Source: Nitricoxidireducens sp046726235 (lineage in GTDB: Bacteria > Pseudomonadota > Gammaproteobacteria > Burkholderiales > Rhodocyclaceae). From it: a DNA stretch of 64,000 nt. The stretch spans positions 248,001-312,000 of the forward strand of contig JBKPAD010000001.1 of the NCBI GenBank assembly GCA_046726235.1, written 5' to 3'. The position numbers and the translations under genes were made by a program. The notes under the pieces are model-generated. The model was given only the letters and a program-made list of their open reading frames with translations, was not told the DNA's origin and ran no database searches. Shown here piece after piece: positions 17,346 through 26,721 of this stretch (positions are counted from its first letter, which is position 1; the number at the start of each line of letters is the position of its first letter).

Positions 17346-18221
17346 TTAACCGGCGATCGCGGCGGCACCGCCGACGATTTCCGAGATTTCTTTCGTGATC
17401 GAAGCCTGGCGCGCCTTGTTGTAGACGAGCTGGAGTTCCTTGATGACGTTGCCGGCGTTGTCGGTGGCCGACTTCATCGCCACCATGCGCGCCGACTGCT
17501 CGGACGCCATGTTCTCGGAGACCGCCTGATAGATCAGCGCCTCGACATAGCGCAGCAGCAGTTCCTCGATGACTTCGCGCGCATCGGGCTCGTACAGGTA
17601 ATCCCAGTGGCCCTCGGGCGTGCCGAGGCGCTCGCCGGTCAGCGGCAGCAACTGCTCGAGCTGCGGCTCCTGCTTCATCGTGTTGATGAACTGCGTGTAG
17701 CCGATGTAGACGGCGTCGATCTCGTCTTTCTCGAAAGCGTCGATCATCACCTTGACCGGGCCGATCAGCTTCTCGAGGTGCGGCGTGTCGCCGAGATGCA
17801 CGACGTGCGACACCACCTTGGCGCCCATGCGCTGCATGAAGCCGAGGCCCTTGTTGCCGATTGCCGTGACGCGGATTTCCTCGACGCCTTCCTTCTCCCA
17901 CTGGCGCATCGAATTCAGCGACAGCCGCAGGACGTTGGTGTTGAGGCCGCCGCACAGACCCTTGTCGGTGGTGACGAGGATCAGGCCGACGCGCTTCATC
18001 TGCGGCTTCTTGATCAGGAAGGAATGGCGGAAGTCCGTGTTGTTGGCCTGCGAGAGATTCGCCGCCAGGCGGCGGATCTTCTCGCTGTAGGGGCGGGCGG
18101 CGCGCATCCGTTCCTGCGCCTTGCGCATTTTGGACGCGGCCACCATCTCCATGGCCTTGGTGATCTTCTTCGTGTTCTGGACCGACTTGATCTTGGTCCG
18201 AATTTCCTTGCCGCTTGGCAT
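17346..18221 (-). CDS. atpG: ATP synthase gamma subunit
   Basis: A 291-residue central-stalk subunit. The N-terminal helix (IRTKIKSVQNTKKITKAMEM, VAASKMRKAQERM) and the C-terminal helix (NKARQASITKEISEIVGGAAA) are the conserved gamma coiled coil that rotates inside alpha3beta3. Length matches the family. It lies between atpA and atpD. Confidence 0.98.
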   Translation of the reverse strand: MPSGKEIRTKIKSVQNTKKITKAMEMVAASKMRKAQERMRAARPYSEKIRRLAANLSQANNTDFRHSFLIKKPQMKRVGLILVTTDKGLCGGLNTNVLRLSLNSMRQWEKEGVEEIRVTAIGNKGLGFMQRMGAKVVSHVVHLGDTPHLEKLIGPVKVMIDAFEKDEIDAVYIGYTQFINTMKQEPQLEQLLPLTGERLGTPEGHWDYLYEPDAREVIEELLLRYVEALIYQAVSENMASEQSARMVAMKSATDNAGNVIKELQLVYNKARQASITKEISEIVGGAAAIAG

Positions 18222-18248
18222 GGCGCTACTCCTTGGCTAGGAAATCCG

Positions 18249-19787
18249 TCAGGCCCAGTTCTTCTTGAACTCGATCAGCGCGGCCGTCAGTTGGGCTTCG
18301 CCTTCCTTGTCCAGGTCCTTGGCCGTCTCGATCTTGTTCATCAGGTCGCCGTGCTTGTCGCTCATGTACTGGTGCATGGCGGCTTCGAAGGCCAGGATCT
18401 TGGCGACGTCGACGTCGTCGAAGTGGCCGCCGTTGACTGCGAACAGCGAAACGGCCATTTCGGCCACCGTCAGCGGCGCGTACTGGGCCTGCTTCATCAG
18501 TTCCGTGACGCGACGGCCGCGCTCGAGCTGCTTGCGCGTGGCGTCGTCGAGGTCGGACGCGAACTGCGCGAAGGCCGCGAGTTCGCGGTACTGGGCCAGC
18601 GCGAGACGCACGCCGCCGCCGAGCTTCTTGATCGCCTTGGTCTGGGCGGCGCCGCCGACGCGGGACACCGACACGCCGGCGTTGATGGCGGGACGGATGC
18701 CGGCGTTGAACAGGTCGGTCTCGAGGAAGATCTGGCCGTCGGTAATCGAAATCACGTTGGTCGGCACGAACGCGGACACGTCGCCGGCCTGCGTTTCGAT
18801 GACCGGCAGCGCAGTCAGCGAACCGGTCTTGCCCTTGACTTCGCCGTTGGTGAACTTCTCGACCCAGGCTTCCGAGACGCGCGCGGCGCGCTCGAGCAGA
18901 CGCGAGTGCAGGTAGAAGACGTCGCCAGGATAGGCTTCGCGGCCCGGCGGACGGCGCAGCAGCAGCGAAATCTGGCGGTAGGCCCAGGCCTGCTTGGTCA
19001 GGTCGTCGTAAATGATCAGGGCATCCTGGCCGCGATCGCGGAAGTACTCGCCCATGGTGCAGCCGGAGTACGGCGCGATGAACTGCATGGCGGCCGATTC
19101 GGAAGCGGTGGCGGCGACGATGATCGTGTATTCGAGGGCGCCGTGCTCTTCGAGCTTGCGTACCACGTTGGCGATGGTCGAGGCCTTCTGGCCCACCGCC
19201 ACGTAGATACACATCATGTTCTGGCCCTTCTGGTTGATGATCGCATCAACCGCGACGGCCGTCTTGCCGGTCTGGCGGTCGCCGATGATCAGCTCACGCT
19301 GACCGCGGCCCACCGGCACCATGGCGTCAATGGCCTTGAGGCCCGACTGCACCGGCTGCGACACCGACTTGCGCCAGATCACGCCCGGCGCGACCTTTTC
19401 GATCTTGTCGGTGACCTTGGCGTTGATCGGGCCCTTGCCGTCGATCGGCTGGCCGAGCGAGTTCACCACGCGGCCGAGCAGCTCGGGGCCGACCGGCACT
19501 TCGAGAATGCGGCCGGTGGTCTTGACGGTGTCGCCTTCGGAGATGTGCTCGTACTCGCCGAGAACCACCGCGCCGACGGAGTCGCGCTCGAGGTTCAGGG
19601 CCATGCCGAAGGTGTTGCCCGGGAATTCCAGCATCTCGCCCTGCATGACGTCGGTGAGGCCGTGCACGCGGCAGATGCCGTCGGTCACGGACACGACGGT
19701 GCCCTGGGTGCGCAGGTCGGTGCCGACCTCGAGATTCTGGATCTTGTTCTTGATCAGTTCGCTGATTTCAGACGGATTGAGCTGCAT
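18249..19787 (-). CDS. atpA: ATP synthase alpha subunit
   Basis: A 512-residue non-catalytic F1 subunit with Walker A GDRQTGKTAVAVD near residue 170 and the alpha signature PAINAGVSVSRVGGAAQ. The start MQLNPSEISELIKNKI is typical of betaproteobacteria. It sits between atpH and atpG. Confidence 0.98.
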   Translation of the reverse strand: MQLNPSEISELIKNKIQNLEVGTDLRTQGTVVSVTDGICRVHGLTDVMQGEMLEFPGNTFGMALNLERDSVGAVVLGEYEHISEGDTVKTTGRILEVPVGPELLGRVVNSLGQPIDGKGPINAKVTDKIEKVAPGVIWRKSVSQPVQSGLKAIDAMVPVGRGQRELIIGDRQTGKTAVAVDAIINQKGQNMMCIYVAVGQKASTIANVVRKLEEHGALEYTIIVAATASESAAMQFIAPYSGCTMGEYFRDRGQDALIIYDDLTKQAWAYRQISLLLRRPPGREAYPGDVFYLHSRLLERAARVSEAWVEKFTNGEVKGKTGSLTALPVIETQAGDVSAFVPTNVISITDGQIFLETDLFNAGIRPAINAGVSVSRVGGAAQTKAIKKLGGGVRLALAQYRELAAFAQFASDLDDATRKQLERGRRVTELMKQAQYAPLTVAEMAVSLFAVNGGHFDDVDVAKILAFEAAMHQYMSDKHGDLMNKIETAKDLDKEGEAQLTAALIEFKKNWA

Positions 19788-19810
19788 GTAAAGCTCCGAT
19801 TCTTTGAATA

Positions 19811-20347
19811 CTAGGTCCTGAGGGACGTGGCCATGGCGTCGAGCCTGCCGCGTACGGAAGCGTCGAGCACCTGGTCGCCGACGACCACCTTGATGCCGCC
19901 GATGAGTTCGGGCGCGACCTGGACTTCGGGCCGCAGCTTCGCCTTGAAGTGCGCCTCGAGCACGGGCAGCAAGCCAGCGCGCTCGGCGTCGTTCATCGGG
20001 AAGGCGCTGTGAATGACGGCGTCCTTGACGCCCTCTTCCGCGGCCTTGAGCGTCTCGAAGAACGCCGCGATTTCGGGCAGCACGCTGAGGCGGCCATTCT
20101 CGGCCAGCACCTTGATGAAGCTGGCCAGGTCGCCATCAACGCCGCTGCCGAGCAGCGACGCGACGAGCTCGGCCTTGCGGCCGGCCGTCAGGCCGGGGTT
20201 GTCGAGACAGGCGGCGACGTCGGCGTTGTGCGCGTAGGCGGAAAGGCTGGCCAGCTGCGCGGACCAGGCCGGCAGCGCGCCTTTCTCCTTCGCCAGGCGG
20301 AACACGGCTTCGGCGTAGGGGCGGGCGATGGTGACGAGTTCGGCCAT
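19811..20347 (-). CDS. atpH: ATP synthase delta subunit
   Basis: A 178-residue peripheral-stalk subunit that links F1 to the b subunits. It starts MAELVTIARPYAEAVFRLA and ends with the conserved VVVGDQVLDASVRGRLD segment. The reading frame stays open far upstream through atpF, so ATG 20347 is chosen as the conserved start. It follows atpF by 5 bases. Confidence 0.96.
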   Translation of the reverse strand: MAELVTIARPYAEAVFRLAKEKGALPAWSAQLASLSAYAHNADVAACLDNPGLTAGRKAELVASLLGSGVDGDLASFIKVLAENGRLSVLPEIAAFFETLKAAEEGVKDAVIHSAFPMNDAERAGLLPVLEAHFKAKLRPEVQVAPELIGGIKVVVGDQVLDASVRGRLDAMATSLRT

Positions 20348-20352
20348 GTCGG

Positions 20353-20823
20353 TCAGAGTTCCTGCTTGAGCGCCGTCAGCATGTCGGCGTGGGTGCCGGC
20401 ATTGACTTCGCGACGCAGGATCTTCTCGGCACCGGCGACGGCGAGTTCGGCGACACGCTCGCGCAGCGCAGAGCGCGCACGTTCGATGTCCTGCTCGAGC
20501 TCCGACATCTTGCCGGCGTAGACCTTCTCGGCCTCGACCTTGGCGGCGTCCTTCGCCTCTTCGACGATCTGGCGCGCACGCTTCTCGGCGTCGGCGGTGA
20601 TGCCGTTGGCGCGATCCTTGGCTTCGCGCAGGGCGTCGGCCGAGCGCTTGGCGGCGAGTTCGAGATCGTGCTTGCCGCGCTCGGCAGCCGCGAGGCCGTC
20701 GGCGATCTGCTGCTGACGGTCGGCCATCGCCTTTTGCAGCGGCGGCCAGACGTACTTCATCGTGATCCAGATGAAAATGGCGAACCAAATCATCTGGCCG
20801 ATGAGGGTTGCGTTGATGCTCAC
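20353..20823 (-). CDS. atpF: ATP synthase b subunit
   Basis: A 156-residue Fo subunit with one N-terminal membrane helix (LIGQMIWFAIFIWITMKYVW) and a long charged, alanine-rich coiled coil that forms the stator. It lies between atpE and atpH. Confidence 0.97.
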   Translation of the reverse strand: MSINATLIGQMIWFAIFIWITMKYVWPPLQKAMADRQQQIADGLAAAERGKHDLELAAKRSADALREAKDRANGITADAEKRARQIVEEAKDAAKVEAEKVYAGKMSELEQDIERARSALRERVAELAVAGAEKILRREVNAGTHADMLTALKQEL

Positions 20824-20861
20824 GCTAACCTCCTGGGTAGGGTTTCAGGCGAACGCCGGGC

Positions 20862-21125
20862 TCAGGGCTTGACGAGGGCGATGAACGGGTTGGCGAACAG
20901 CATGAACAGGGCGATACCGACGCCGATCATGGTCACCGCGTCGAGCAGACCGGCGACGATGAACATCTTGACCTGCAGCGTGGGGATCATTTCGGGCTGG
21001 CGAGCGGCGCCTTCGAGGAAGCGGCCACCGAGGATACCGAAGCCGATGGCGGTGCCCAGGGCGCCGGCGCCGATCAGGATCGCGACGGCGATGGCAGTGT
21101 TACCCAGCAGCACGGAAAGTTCCAT
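20862..21125 (-). CDS. atpE: ATP synthase c subunit
   Basis: An 87-residue two-helix proteolipid of the Fo rotor ring. The polar loop has ARQPEM, and helix 2 (AGLLDAVTMIGVGIALFM) has the proton-carrying Asp. The residues around the Asp are those of H+-type rather than Na+-type rings. Confidence 0.97.
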   Translation of the reverse strand: MELSVLLGNTAIAVAILIGAGALGTAIGFGILGGRFLEGAARQPEMIPTLQVKMFIVAGLLDAVTMIGVGIALFMLFANPFIALVKP

Positions 21126-21175
21126 TTGTTACTCCTTTGAGATCGAGAGGGGTGATGAAGGTTGAAAGAAACGGT

Positions 21176-21958
21176 TTAGTGCGATTCCGAAGCCATCGAC
21201 ATGTAGACGATGGTCAGCATCATGAAGACGAAGGCCTGCAGCGTGATGATCAGGATGTGGAACAGTTCCCACGGCAGCGCCAGCGGCAGTTGCCAGACGC
21301 CCAGCAGCGCGATCAGGATGAACACCATCTCGCCGGCGTACATGTTGCCGAACAGACGCAGCGACAGCGAGATCGGCTTGGCGATGTCCTCGATGACGCG
21401 GAACAGGAAGTTGACCGGCGCCAGCTTGGGGCCGAAGGGCACGGTGAACACTTCGTGCATGAAGCCGCCGAAGCCCTTCACCTTGAAGTTCAGGTAGATC
21501 ATGATCAGGAAGACCGTGATCGACATGGCGAAGGTGAGGTTGGGGTCGGTGGTCGGCACGAACTTGAACGCGAGATGTTCGTTGCCGGTTGCATGCTGGA
21601 CGGCCCACGGCAGGAAATCGACCGGGATCAGGTCCATCGCGTTCATGGCGAAGACCCAGACGAAGATCGTGATGGCCAGCGGCGCGATCAGCGGGTTGTT
21701 GCCGTGATAGGTGTCCTTGACCTGCTGGTTCACGAAGGACAGGACCATCTCGAAGAAATTCTGCCAGCCTTGCGGCACGCCGCTGGTGGCGCGGCTCGAG
21801 ACCATCGCCAGGCCGCCGAAGACGATCAGGCCGATGACGCCCGACACGATCAGGGTGTCGAGGTGGAAGGTCCAGAAGCCCGAGCCGACCTTGAGGTTGG
21901 TCAGGTGGTGGGAGATGTAAGCAGTTGCGGTGAGCGCTTCGCCGGGAGCAGCAGACAT
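21176..21958 (-). CDS. atpB: ATP synthase a subunit
   Basis: A 260-residue Fo membrane subunit forming the proton half-channels. The essential Arg lies in SLSLRLFGNMYAGE, and the C-terminal helices (FHILIITLQAFVFMMLTIVY) are intact. It follows atpI directly. Confidence 0.97.
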   Translation of the reverse strand: MSAAPGEALTATAYISHHLTNLKVGSGFWTFHLDTLIVSGVIGLIVFGGLAMVSSRATSGVPQGWQNFFEMVLSFVNQQVKDTYHGNNPLIAPLAITIFVWVFAMNAMDLIPVDFLPWAVQHATGNEHLAFKFVPTTDPNLTFAMSITVFLIMIYLNFKVKGFGGFMHEVFTVPFGPKLAPVNFLFRVIEDIAKPISLSLRLFGNMYAGEMVFILIALLGVWQLPLALPWELFHILIITLQAFVFMMLTIVYMSMASESH

Positions 21959-21960
21959 GT

Positions 21961-22314
21961 TCAGTTCCGAGTTTTAAGCAGTGCCATCCAATAGACGACG
22001 ACGGTTAACGCGAAGCCCAGAAACAGCGGCAGGGCCGCCAAATCCCTGTAGCCCATAAACACGAGGGCGAAGCCACCGAGAACGACCGCGTACTTGTAGG
22101 TCTCTCCCAGCATCTGTGCCCGATACGCCTTTTTCGGATCCGTCTCGTCGCGCACCGCACGCCATGCGTAGGCAAACGCGCCCAGCATGCCGATGCCGCC
22201 ACCGAGGAGTGCCGAAACAGCCGCGTTCTTTCCACCCGCCACACCTGCCGCTGCCGCAACGCACAAAGTCGTCAGCGCCTGGCGGCTCAGCACCCAGCGA
22301 ACCTCTGGTTTCAT
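21961..22314 (-). CDS. atpI: AtpI, ATP synthase assembly/Mg-import-linked protein
   Basis: A 117-residue small membrane protein with four hydrophobic segments, two bases upstream of atpB, as expected for AtpI (uncI). The family helps c-ring assembly or Mg2+ supply and is not essential. It is the first gene of the atp operon. Upstream, TATTAT with a weak TTGTAT at 18-bp spacing is a possible promoter (plus-strand 22338-22367), but this is weak. Confidence 0.88.
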   Translation of the reverse strand: MKPEVRWVLSRQALTTLCVAAAAGVAGGKNAAVSALLGGGIGMLGAFAYAWRAVRDETDPKKAYRAQMLGETYKYAVVLGGFALVFMGYRDLAALPLFLGFALTVVVYWMALLKTRN

Positions 22315-22409
22315 GGGAGCGGGCCGAAAAAACCGCCGGATAATAACATCGGTCGCAACTTATATACAAGACCTGAATGCTGCGATCGCATAAACTTCTT
22401 TGCGCCAGG

Positions 22410-23267
22410 TCAACGCAGCCGGTCGAGCAGGCCGTCGAGCTGGTCCAGGCTGCCGAAGCGGATGGTCATCGAGCCGGCGCCCTTGCGATTGGCGCTTATC
22501 TTCACCGTCGCCGCCAGCGCGTCCGACAGTTCCTCCTCGAGGCGCAGCAGGTCGCGGTCGGCGGAACCATCGCCCCTGCCACCCTTCTTGACCGGCGGAT
22601 TAAGTTCGCGCGCCGCGAGCTTTTCCGCCTCGCGCACCGAGTAGCCCTTCTCGACGATCATCGCGGCGAAGCGGCCCTGCTCGGCCTTCGGCAGCGGCAG
22701 CAATGCGCGCGCATGGCCCATTTCGATGTCGCCGGCCATCAGCATGTCCTGCGCCGGCTTGGCGAGCTGCAGCAGGCGCAGCAGGTTCGAGGCGCCCGGA
22801 CGCGAGCGGCCGACGGCGTCGGCCGCCTGCTGGTGCGTCATGCCGAACTCGTCGATCAGGCGCTGCAGGCCGGCCGCTTCTTCGAGAGGGTTCAGGTCTT
22901 CGCGCTGGATGTTCTCGATCAGCGACATCGCCAGCGCGGCATCGTCGGGGATCTCGCGGATCAGCACCGGAACCTCGGCCAGGCCGGCGATCTGCGACGC
23001 GCGCCAGCGGCGTTCGCCGGCGATGATCTCGTAGCGGCCGCCGGCAACCGGACGGACCGAGATCGGCTGGATCAGGCCCTGGGCCTTGATCGACGCCGCC
23101 AGCTCCTCCAGCGAACCCGGGTCCATGCGCGTGCGCGGTTGGTACTTGCCGGGCTGCAAGGCGCCGACCGGCAGCTTGTCCTGGCGCTGGCTTTCCGGCG
23201 CGTTGTTGGCGGCGAGCAGCGCGTCGAGGCCGCGGCCGAGGCCTTTGAGTTTGGGCGGTGGAGCCAT
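22410..23267 (-). CDS. parB: ParB chromosome-partitioning protein
   Basis: A 285-residue DNA-binding CTPase that loads at parS. The N-terminal GLGRGLDALLA, the AGERRWRAS motif and SLIENIQREDLNP mark the CTP-binding domain; an HTH (THQQAADAVGRSRPGASNLL) follows, then a C-terminal dimer domain. ATG 23267 places AAGGA 6 bases upstream; ATG 23273 is the alternative. It is downstream of parA, and two parS sites lie about 3.4 kb away. Confidence 0.96.
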   Translation of the reverse strand: MAPPPKLKGLGRGLDALLAANNAPESQRQDKLPVGALQPGKYQPRTRMDPGSLEELAASIKAQGLIQPISVRPVAGGRYEIIAGERRWRASQIAGLAEVPVLIREIPDDAALAMSLIENIQREDLNPLEEAAGLQRLIDEFGMTHQQAADAVGRSRPGASNLLRLLQLAKPAQDMLMAGDIEMGHARALLPLPKAEQGRFAAMIVEKGYSVREAEKLAARELNPPVKKGGRGDGSADRDLLRLEEELSDALAATVKISANRKGAGSMTIRFGSLDQLDGLLDRLR

Positions 23268-23296
23268 GTTCATTCCTTCCAGTTTTAGTTCCGGCG

Positions 23297-23320
23297 TAAC
23301 GCCCGCTTACGCGGGCATTA
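23297..23320. repeat. REP-like hairpin between parA and parB
   Basis: GCCCGC-TTAC-GCGGGC with flanking TAAC/ATTA gives a 10-bp stem with one mismatch. The CCCGC-TTAC-GCGGG core resembles short palindromic repeats dispersed in many proteobacterial genomes. It may also act as an attenuator between parA and parB. Confidence 0.5.
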
Positions 23321-23322
23321 GC

Positions 23323-24108
23323 CTACTCTGAAACCTGGCGGGGCCAGGTTTGAACGCGTTCGATCATTTCGGTGGCGAAGGCCAGGTAGGCCTGCGCGCC
23401 CTTCGACGCCTTGTCGAACAGCACGCCCGGCATGCCGTAGCTCGGCGCCTCGGCGAGGCGCACGTTGCGCGGCACCAAGGTGCGGAACACCTTGTCGCCG
23501 AAGTGCTCCTCGAGCTGCGCCGACACCTGCTGCGCCAGCGTCCGGCCCGGCTCGAACATCACGCGCAGCAGGCCGATGATGCGCAGGTCGCGGTTCAGGT
23601 TGGCATGCACCTTCTTGATGGTGTTCACCAGATCCGAGAGGCCTTCGAGGGCGAAATATTCACATTGCATCGGAATGACGACGCCATGCGCGGCGCAGAG
23701 ACCGTTGAGCGTCAGCAGCGACAGCGAGGGCGGGCAGTCAATGAGGACAAAGTCATAATCGTCGACATGCGCCGCGAGCGCCTCCTTGAGGCGCATCTCG
23801 CGGCGCTCGAGCTCGACCATCTCCACTTCGGCGCCGGCCAGGTCGCGGTTGGCCGGCAGCACGTCGTACTTGCCGGACGGCGAAGTCACGCAGGCGTCCT
23901 TCAGCGACGCCAGGCCGAGCAGCACCTGGTAGACCGAGCGCTTGAGATCGCTCTTGTCGATGCCGCTGCCCATCGTCGAGTTGCCCTGCGGATCGAGGTC
24001 GACGAGCAAGGTGCGCTGGCCTTGCAGCGCAAGGGCGGCGGCCAGGTTGACGGAAGTCGTGGTCTTGCCGACCCCGCCCTTCTGGTTGGCGATGGCGAAG
24101 ATGTGCAT
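23323..24108 (-). CDS. parA: ParA chromosome-partitioning ATPase
   Basis: A 261-residue Soj/ParA ATPase with the deviant Walker A motif KGGVGKTTT at residues 10-18, LVDLDPQGNST and LIDCPPSLSLL. It forms nucleoid gradients that move ParB-parS complexes. It starts 2 bases after the rsmG stop, in the usual rsmG-parA-parB order. Confidence 0.97.
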   Translation of the reverse strand: MHIFAIANQKGGVGKTTTSVNLAAALALQGQRTLLVDLDPQGNSTMGSGIDKSDLKRSVYQVLLGLASLKDACVTSPSGKYDVLPANRDLAGAEVEMVELERREMRLKEALAAHVDDYDFVLIDCPPSLSLLTLNGLCAAHGVVIPMQCEYFALEGLSDLVNTIKKVHANLNRDLRIIGLLRVMFEPGRTLAQQVSAQLEEHFGDKVFRTLVPRNVRLAEAPSYGMPGVLFDKASKGAQAYLAFATEMIERVQTWPRQVSE

Positions 24109-24110
24109 TG

Positions 24111-24737
24111 TTATTCTCGCTCCAAGATGATCAGGTGACGCTGGGCATCGAGCCCGGGGACGACGATCGACGGCGACGCGCTGACGCGCCAGCCGGCGGG
24201 AATGGCGGCGATCTCGTCCGCCGGATGGATGCCCTTCATCGCCAGCAGCCGCCCTTGCGGCGCGACCAGCCGGCCGGCGAGGCGGATGAAGTCGGCGATG
24301 CTGGAAAACGCACGCGAGATCACGGCGTCGAAAACGAGCCCTTCCGGCAGCGCCTCGACGCGCTCGGCGCGCACCTCGACGTTGGCGAGGCCGAGCTGGA
24401 TCTTCGCCTGCTGCTGGAAGGCGGCCTTCTTCTGCACCGCCTCGACCGAGACGATCTGCATTTCCGGACGCGCCACCGCAAGCGCCAGGCCCGGCAGACC
24501 GGCGCCGCTGCCGACGTCGGCGAGGGTTCGCACCTCGCCGAGGAGCGGCACCACGGCCAGCGAATCCAACAGGTGATGCGTCACCATGTCCGCCTCGTCG
24601 CGCACCGCCGTCAGGTTGTAGGTCCGGTTCCACTTCAGCAGCAGCGCCAGGTAGGCGAGCAGCTTTTCCTGCGCACCGTCGGGCAGCGTCAGGCCGAGCG
24701 CGGCGACGCCGCGCGACAGTTGTTCGGCGCTGCTCAT
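24111..24737 (-). CDS. rsmG: RsmG, 16S rRNA m7G527 methyltransferase
   Basis: A 208-residue SAM-dependent methyltransferase of the GidB family with LADVGSGAGLPGLALAVARP near residue 70 and VISRAFSSIADF later. It modifies 16S rRNA at G527. The start overlaps the mnmG stop (ATGA). Confidence 0.96.
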   Translation of the reverse strand: MSSAEQLSRGVAALGLTLPDGAQEKLLAYLALLLKWNRTYNLTAVRDEADMVTHHLLDSLAVVPLLGEVRTLADVGSGAGLPGLALAVARPEMQIVSVEAVQKKAAFQQQAKIQLGLANVEVRAERVEALPEGLVFDAVISRAFSSIADFIRLAGRLVAPQGRLLAMKGIHPADEIAAIPAGWRVSASPSIVVPGLDAQRHLIILERE

Positions 24738-26611
24738 GGCTTGCCGCGCTTCTTCAGGTGCACGAGCAGCAGCGAGATGGCCGCCGGGGTGACCCCCTGC
24801 ACTCTCGAGGCCTGCCCGAGCGTCTCGGGCCGGTGCTGGGCGAGGCGCTGGCGCACCTCGATCGAAAGGCCGTGAACGGCGCCGTAATCGAGGTCGGCCG
24901 AGATGCGCAACGCTTCGGACTCCTGGGCTTTCTCGACGTCCTCGCGCTGGCGCTCGACATAGCCGGAGTACTTGGCCTGGATCTCCACCTGCTCGACGAC
25001 CTCGGGTTCGGTTACGCCCTCACCGGCGCCCCCCATGGTCATCAGCGAGCGGTAGCTGACCTCCGGCCGACGCAGCAGGTCGAACAGCCGGTACTCGCGT
25101 TCCATCGACTTGCCGAGCACACGCTCCGCCTCGCCCACCGGCAGCAGGCGGGGATTTATCCAGGTCGCCTTGAGACGCTCGGTTTCGGCGGCGATCGCGT
25201 CGCGCTTGCGGCAGAAGGCAGCCCAGCGGACATCGTCTACGAGGCCAAGTTCTCGGCCGACTTCCGTCAGACGCAGGTCGGCGTTGTCCTCGCGCAGGCT
25301 CAGCCGGTACTCGGCGCGGCTGGTGAACATCCGGTAGGGCTCTGAGACGCCGCGGGTGATCAGGTCGTCGACGAGCACGCCAAGGTAGGCCTGGTCGCGG
25401 CGCGGGCTCCACGCTTCCTGCTCGCGGGTGTAGCGGGCAGCATTGACGCCGGCCAGCAGGCCCTGCGCGGCAGCCTCCTCGTAACCCGTCGTGCCGTTGA
25501 TCTGGCCGGCGAAGAACAGGCCGCGGATGGCTTTGGTCTCGAGCGAGGCCTTCAACGCCCGGGGATCGAAGTAGTCGTACTCGATGGCGTAGCCGGGGCG
25601 CAGGATATGGACGCCCTCCAAGCCCCTGATCGAGCGCACCAGCGCCAGCTGGACGTCGAACGGCAGGCTGGTCGACACGCCCTGCGGATAGATCTCATGG
25701 GTCTCGAGACCCTCGGGCTCCATGAACACCTGATGGCTGTCGCGGCCGGCGAACTTGTGGATCTTGTCCTCGATCGAGGGACAGTAGCGCGGCCCGACGC
25801 CTTCGATGACACCAGTGAACATCGGCGAGCGGTCGAGGCCGGCGCGGATGATGTCGTGGGTGCGCGCGTTGGTGTGCGTGATCCAGCAGGGGATCTGGCG
25901 CGGGTGCTGCTCGGCCCTGCCGATGAAGGAGAACACGGGCACCGGCTCGTCGCCGGGCTGGCGCTCCATGACCGAAAAGTCTATGGTGCGGCCGTCGAGG
26001 CGCGGCGGCGTGCCAGTCTTCAGGCGCCCCGCCGGCAGCTTGAGTTCGCGCAGGCGCTCGGCGAGCGACACCGATGCCGGATCGCCGAAGCGGCCGGCGC
26101 GGTAGTTTTTCAGCCCGACATGAACCAGGCCGTTGAGGAAGGTGCCGGCCGTCAGCACCACGGCCGGCGCCTCGAAGCGGATGCCGAGCTGGGTGACCAC
26201 GCCGGTGACGCGGTCGCCTTCGACCGTCAGGTCGTCGACCGCCTGTTGGAACAGCGTCAGGTTGGGCGCGTTCTCGAGCCGCATGCGGATCGCACGCTTG
26301 TATAGCGCGCGGTCAGCCTGGGCGCGGGTGGCGCGCACCGCCGGCCCTTTCGAGGCATTGAGGGTACGGAACTGGATGCCGGCCTCGTCGGTGGCTTCGG
26401 CCATGACGCCGCCGAGGGCATCGACCTCCTTGACCAGGTGCCCCTTGCCGATGCCGCCGATCGACGGGTTGCAGGACATCGCCCCCAGCGTCTCGATGTT
26501 ATGCGTCAGCAGCAGCGTCTTCGACCCCGTCCGCGCGGCCGCCAGCGCGGCTTCAGTGCCGGCATGACCGCCACCGATGACGATGACGTCGAACGACGTT
26601 GGGAAAAGCAT
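24734..26611 (-). CDS. mnmG: MnmG (GidA), tRNA uridine carboxymethylaminomethylation enzyme
   Basis: A 625-residue FAD protein with the N-terminal dinucleotide motif IGGGHAGTEAALAAARTG. It also has SCNPSIGGIGKGHLVKE and the catalytic-cysteine region PPYCPSIE-like (here PRYCPSIEDK). With MnmE it installs the cmnm5 group on wobble U34 of tRNAs. Full length. It lies directly before rsmG, and mnmE is 5.8 kb away in this window. Confidence 0.97.
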   Translation of the reverse strand: MLFPTSFDVIVIGGGHAGTEAALAAARTGSKTLLLTHNIETLGAMSCNPSIGGIGKGHLVKEVDALGGVMAEATDEAGIQFRTLNASKGPAVRATRAQADRALYKRAIRMRLENAPNLTLFQQAVDDLTVEGDRVTGVVTQLGIRFEAPAVVLTAGTFLNGLVHVGLKNYRAGRFGDPASVSLAERLRELKLPAGRLKTGTPPRLDGRTIDFSVMERQPGDEPVPVFSFIGRAEQHPRQIPCWITHTNARTHDIIRAGLDRSPMFTGVIEGVGPRYCPSIEDKIHKFAGRDSHQVFMEPEGLETHEIYPQGVSTSLPFDVQLALVRSIRGLEGVHILRPGYAIEYDYFDPRALKASLETKAIRGLFFAGQINGTTGYEEAAAQGLLAGVNAARYTREQEAWSPRRDQAYLGVLVDDLITRGVSEPYRMFTSRAEYRLSLREDNADLRLTEVGRELGLVDDVRWAAFCRKRDAIAAETERLKATWINPRLLPVGEAERVLGKSMEREYRLFDLLRRPEVSYRSLMTMGGAGEGVTEPEVVEQVEIQAKYSGYVERQREDVEKAQESEALRISADLDYGAVHGLSIEVRQRLAQHRPETLGQASRVQGVTPAAISLLLVHLKKRGKP

Positions 26612-26689
26612 TGCTGGGGATGGATGGGGGCGAAAAAGAGGCGCAATGATACGCCTCGGATTATCAAAACTGAAATTGAGCCCCGCGCC

Positions 26690-26703
26690 GTTTCACGTGA
26701 AAC
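26690..26703. other. parS site 1
   Basis: GTTTCACGTGAAAC is the 14-bp core of the parS consensus; the outer base pair deviates. It lies one site-length from parS site 2 in the mnmG-livF gap, so ParB would load on both. Confidence 0.9.
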
Positions 26704-26719
26704 TGTTTCACGTGAAACA
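26704..26719. other. parS site 2
   Basis: TGTTTCACGTGAAACA is an exact 16-bp parS palindrome, 3.4 kb from parB and about 10 kb from dnaA. It directly abuts site 1. Confidence 0.95.
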
Positions 26720-26721
26720 AA

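Noticed and set aside
22338..22367. Promoter for atpI
   Set aside because: TATTAT is good but the -35 is weak (3 of 6), so it is mentioned only as a possibility.
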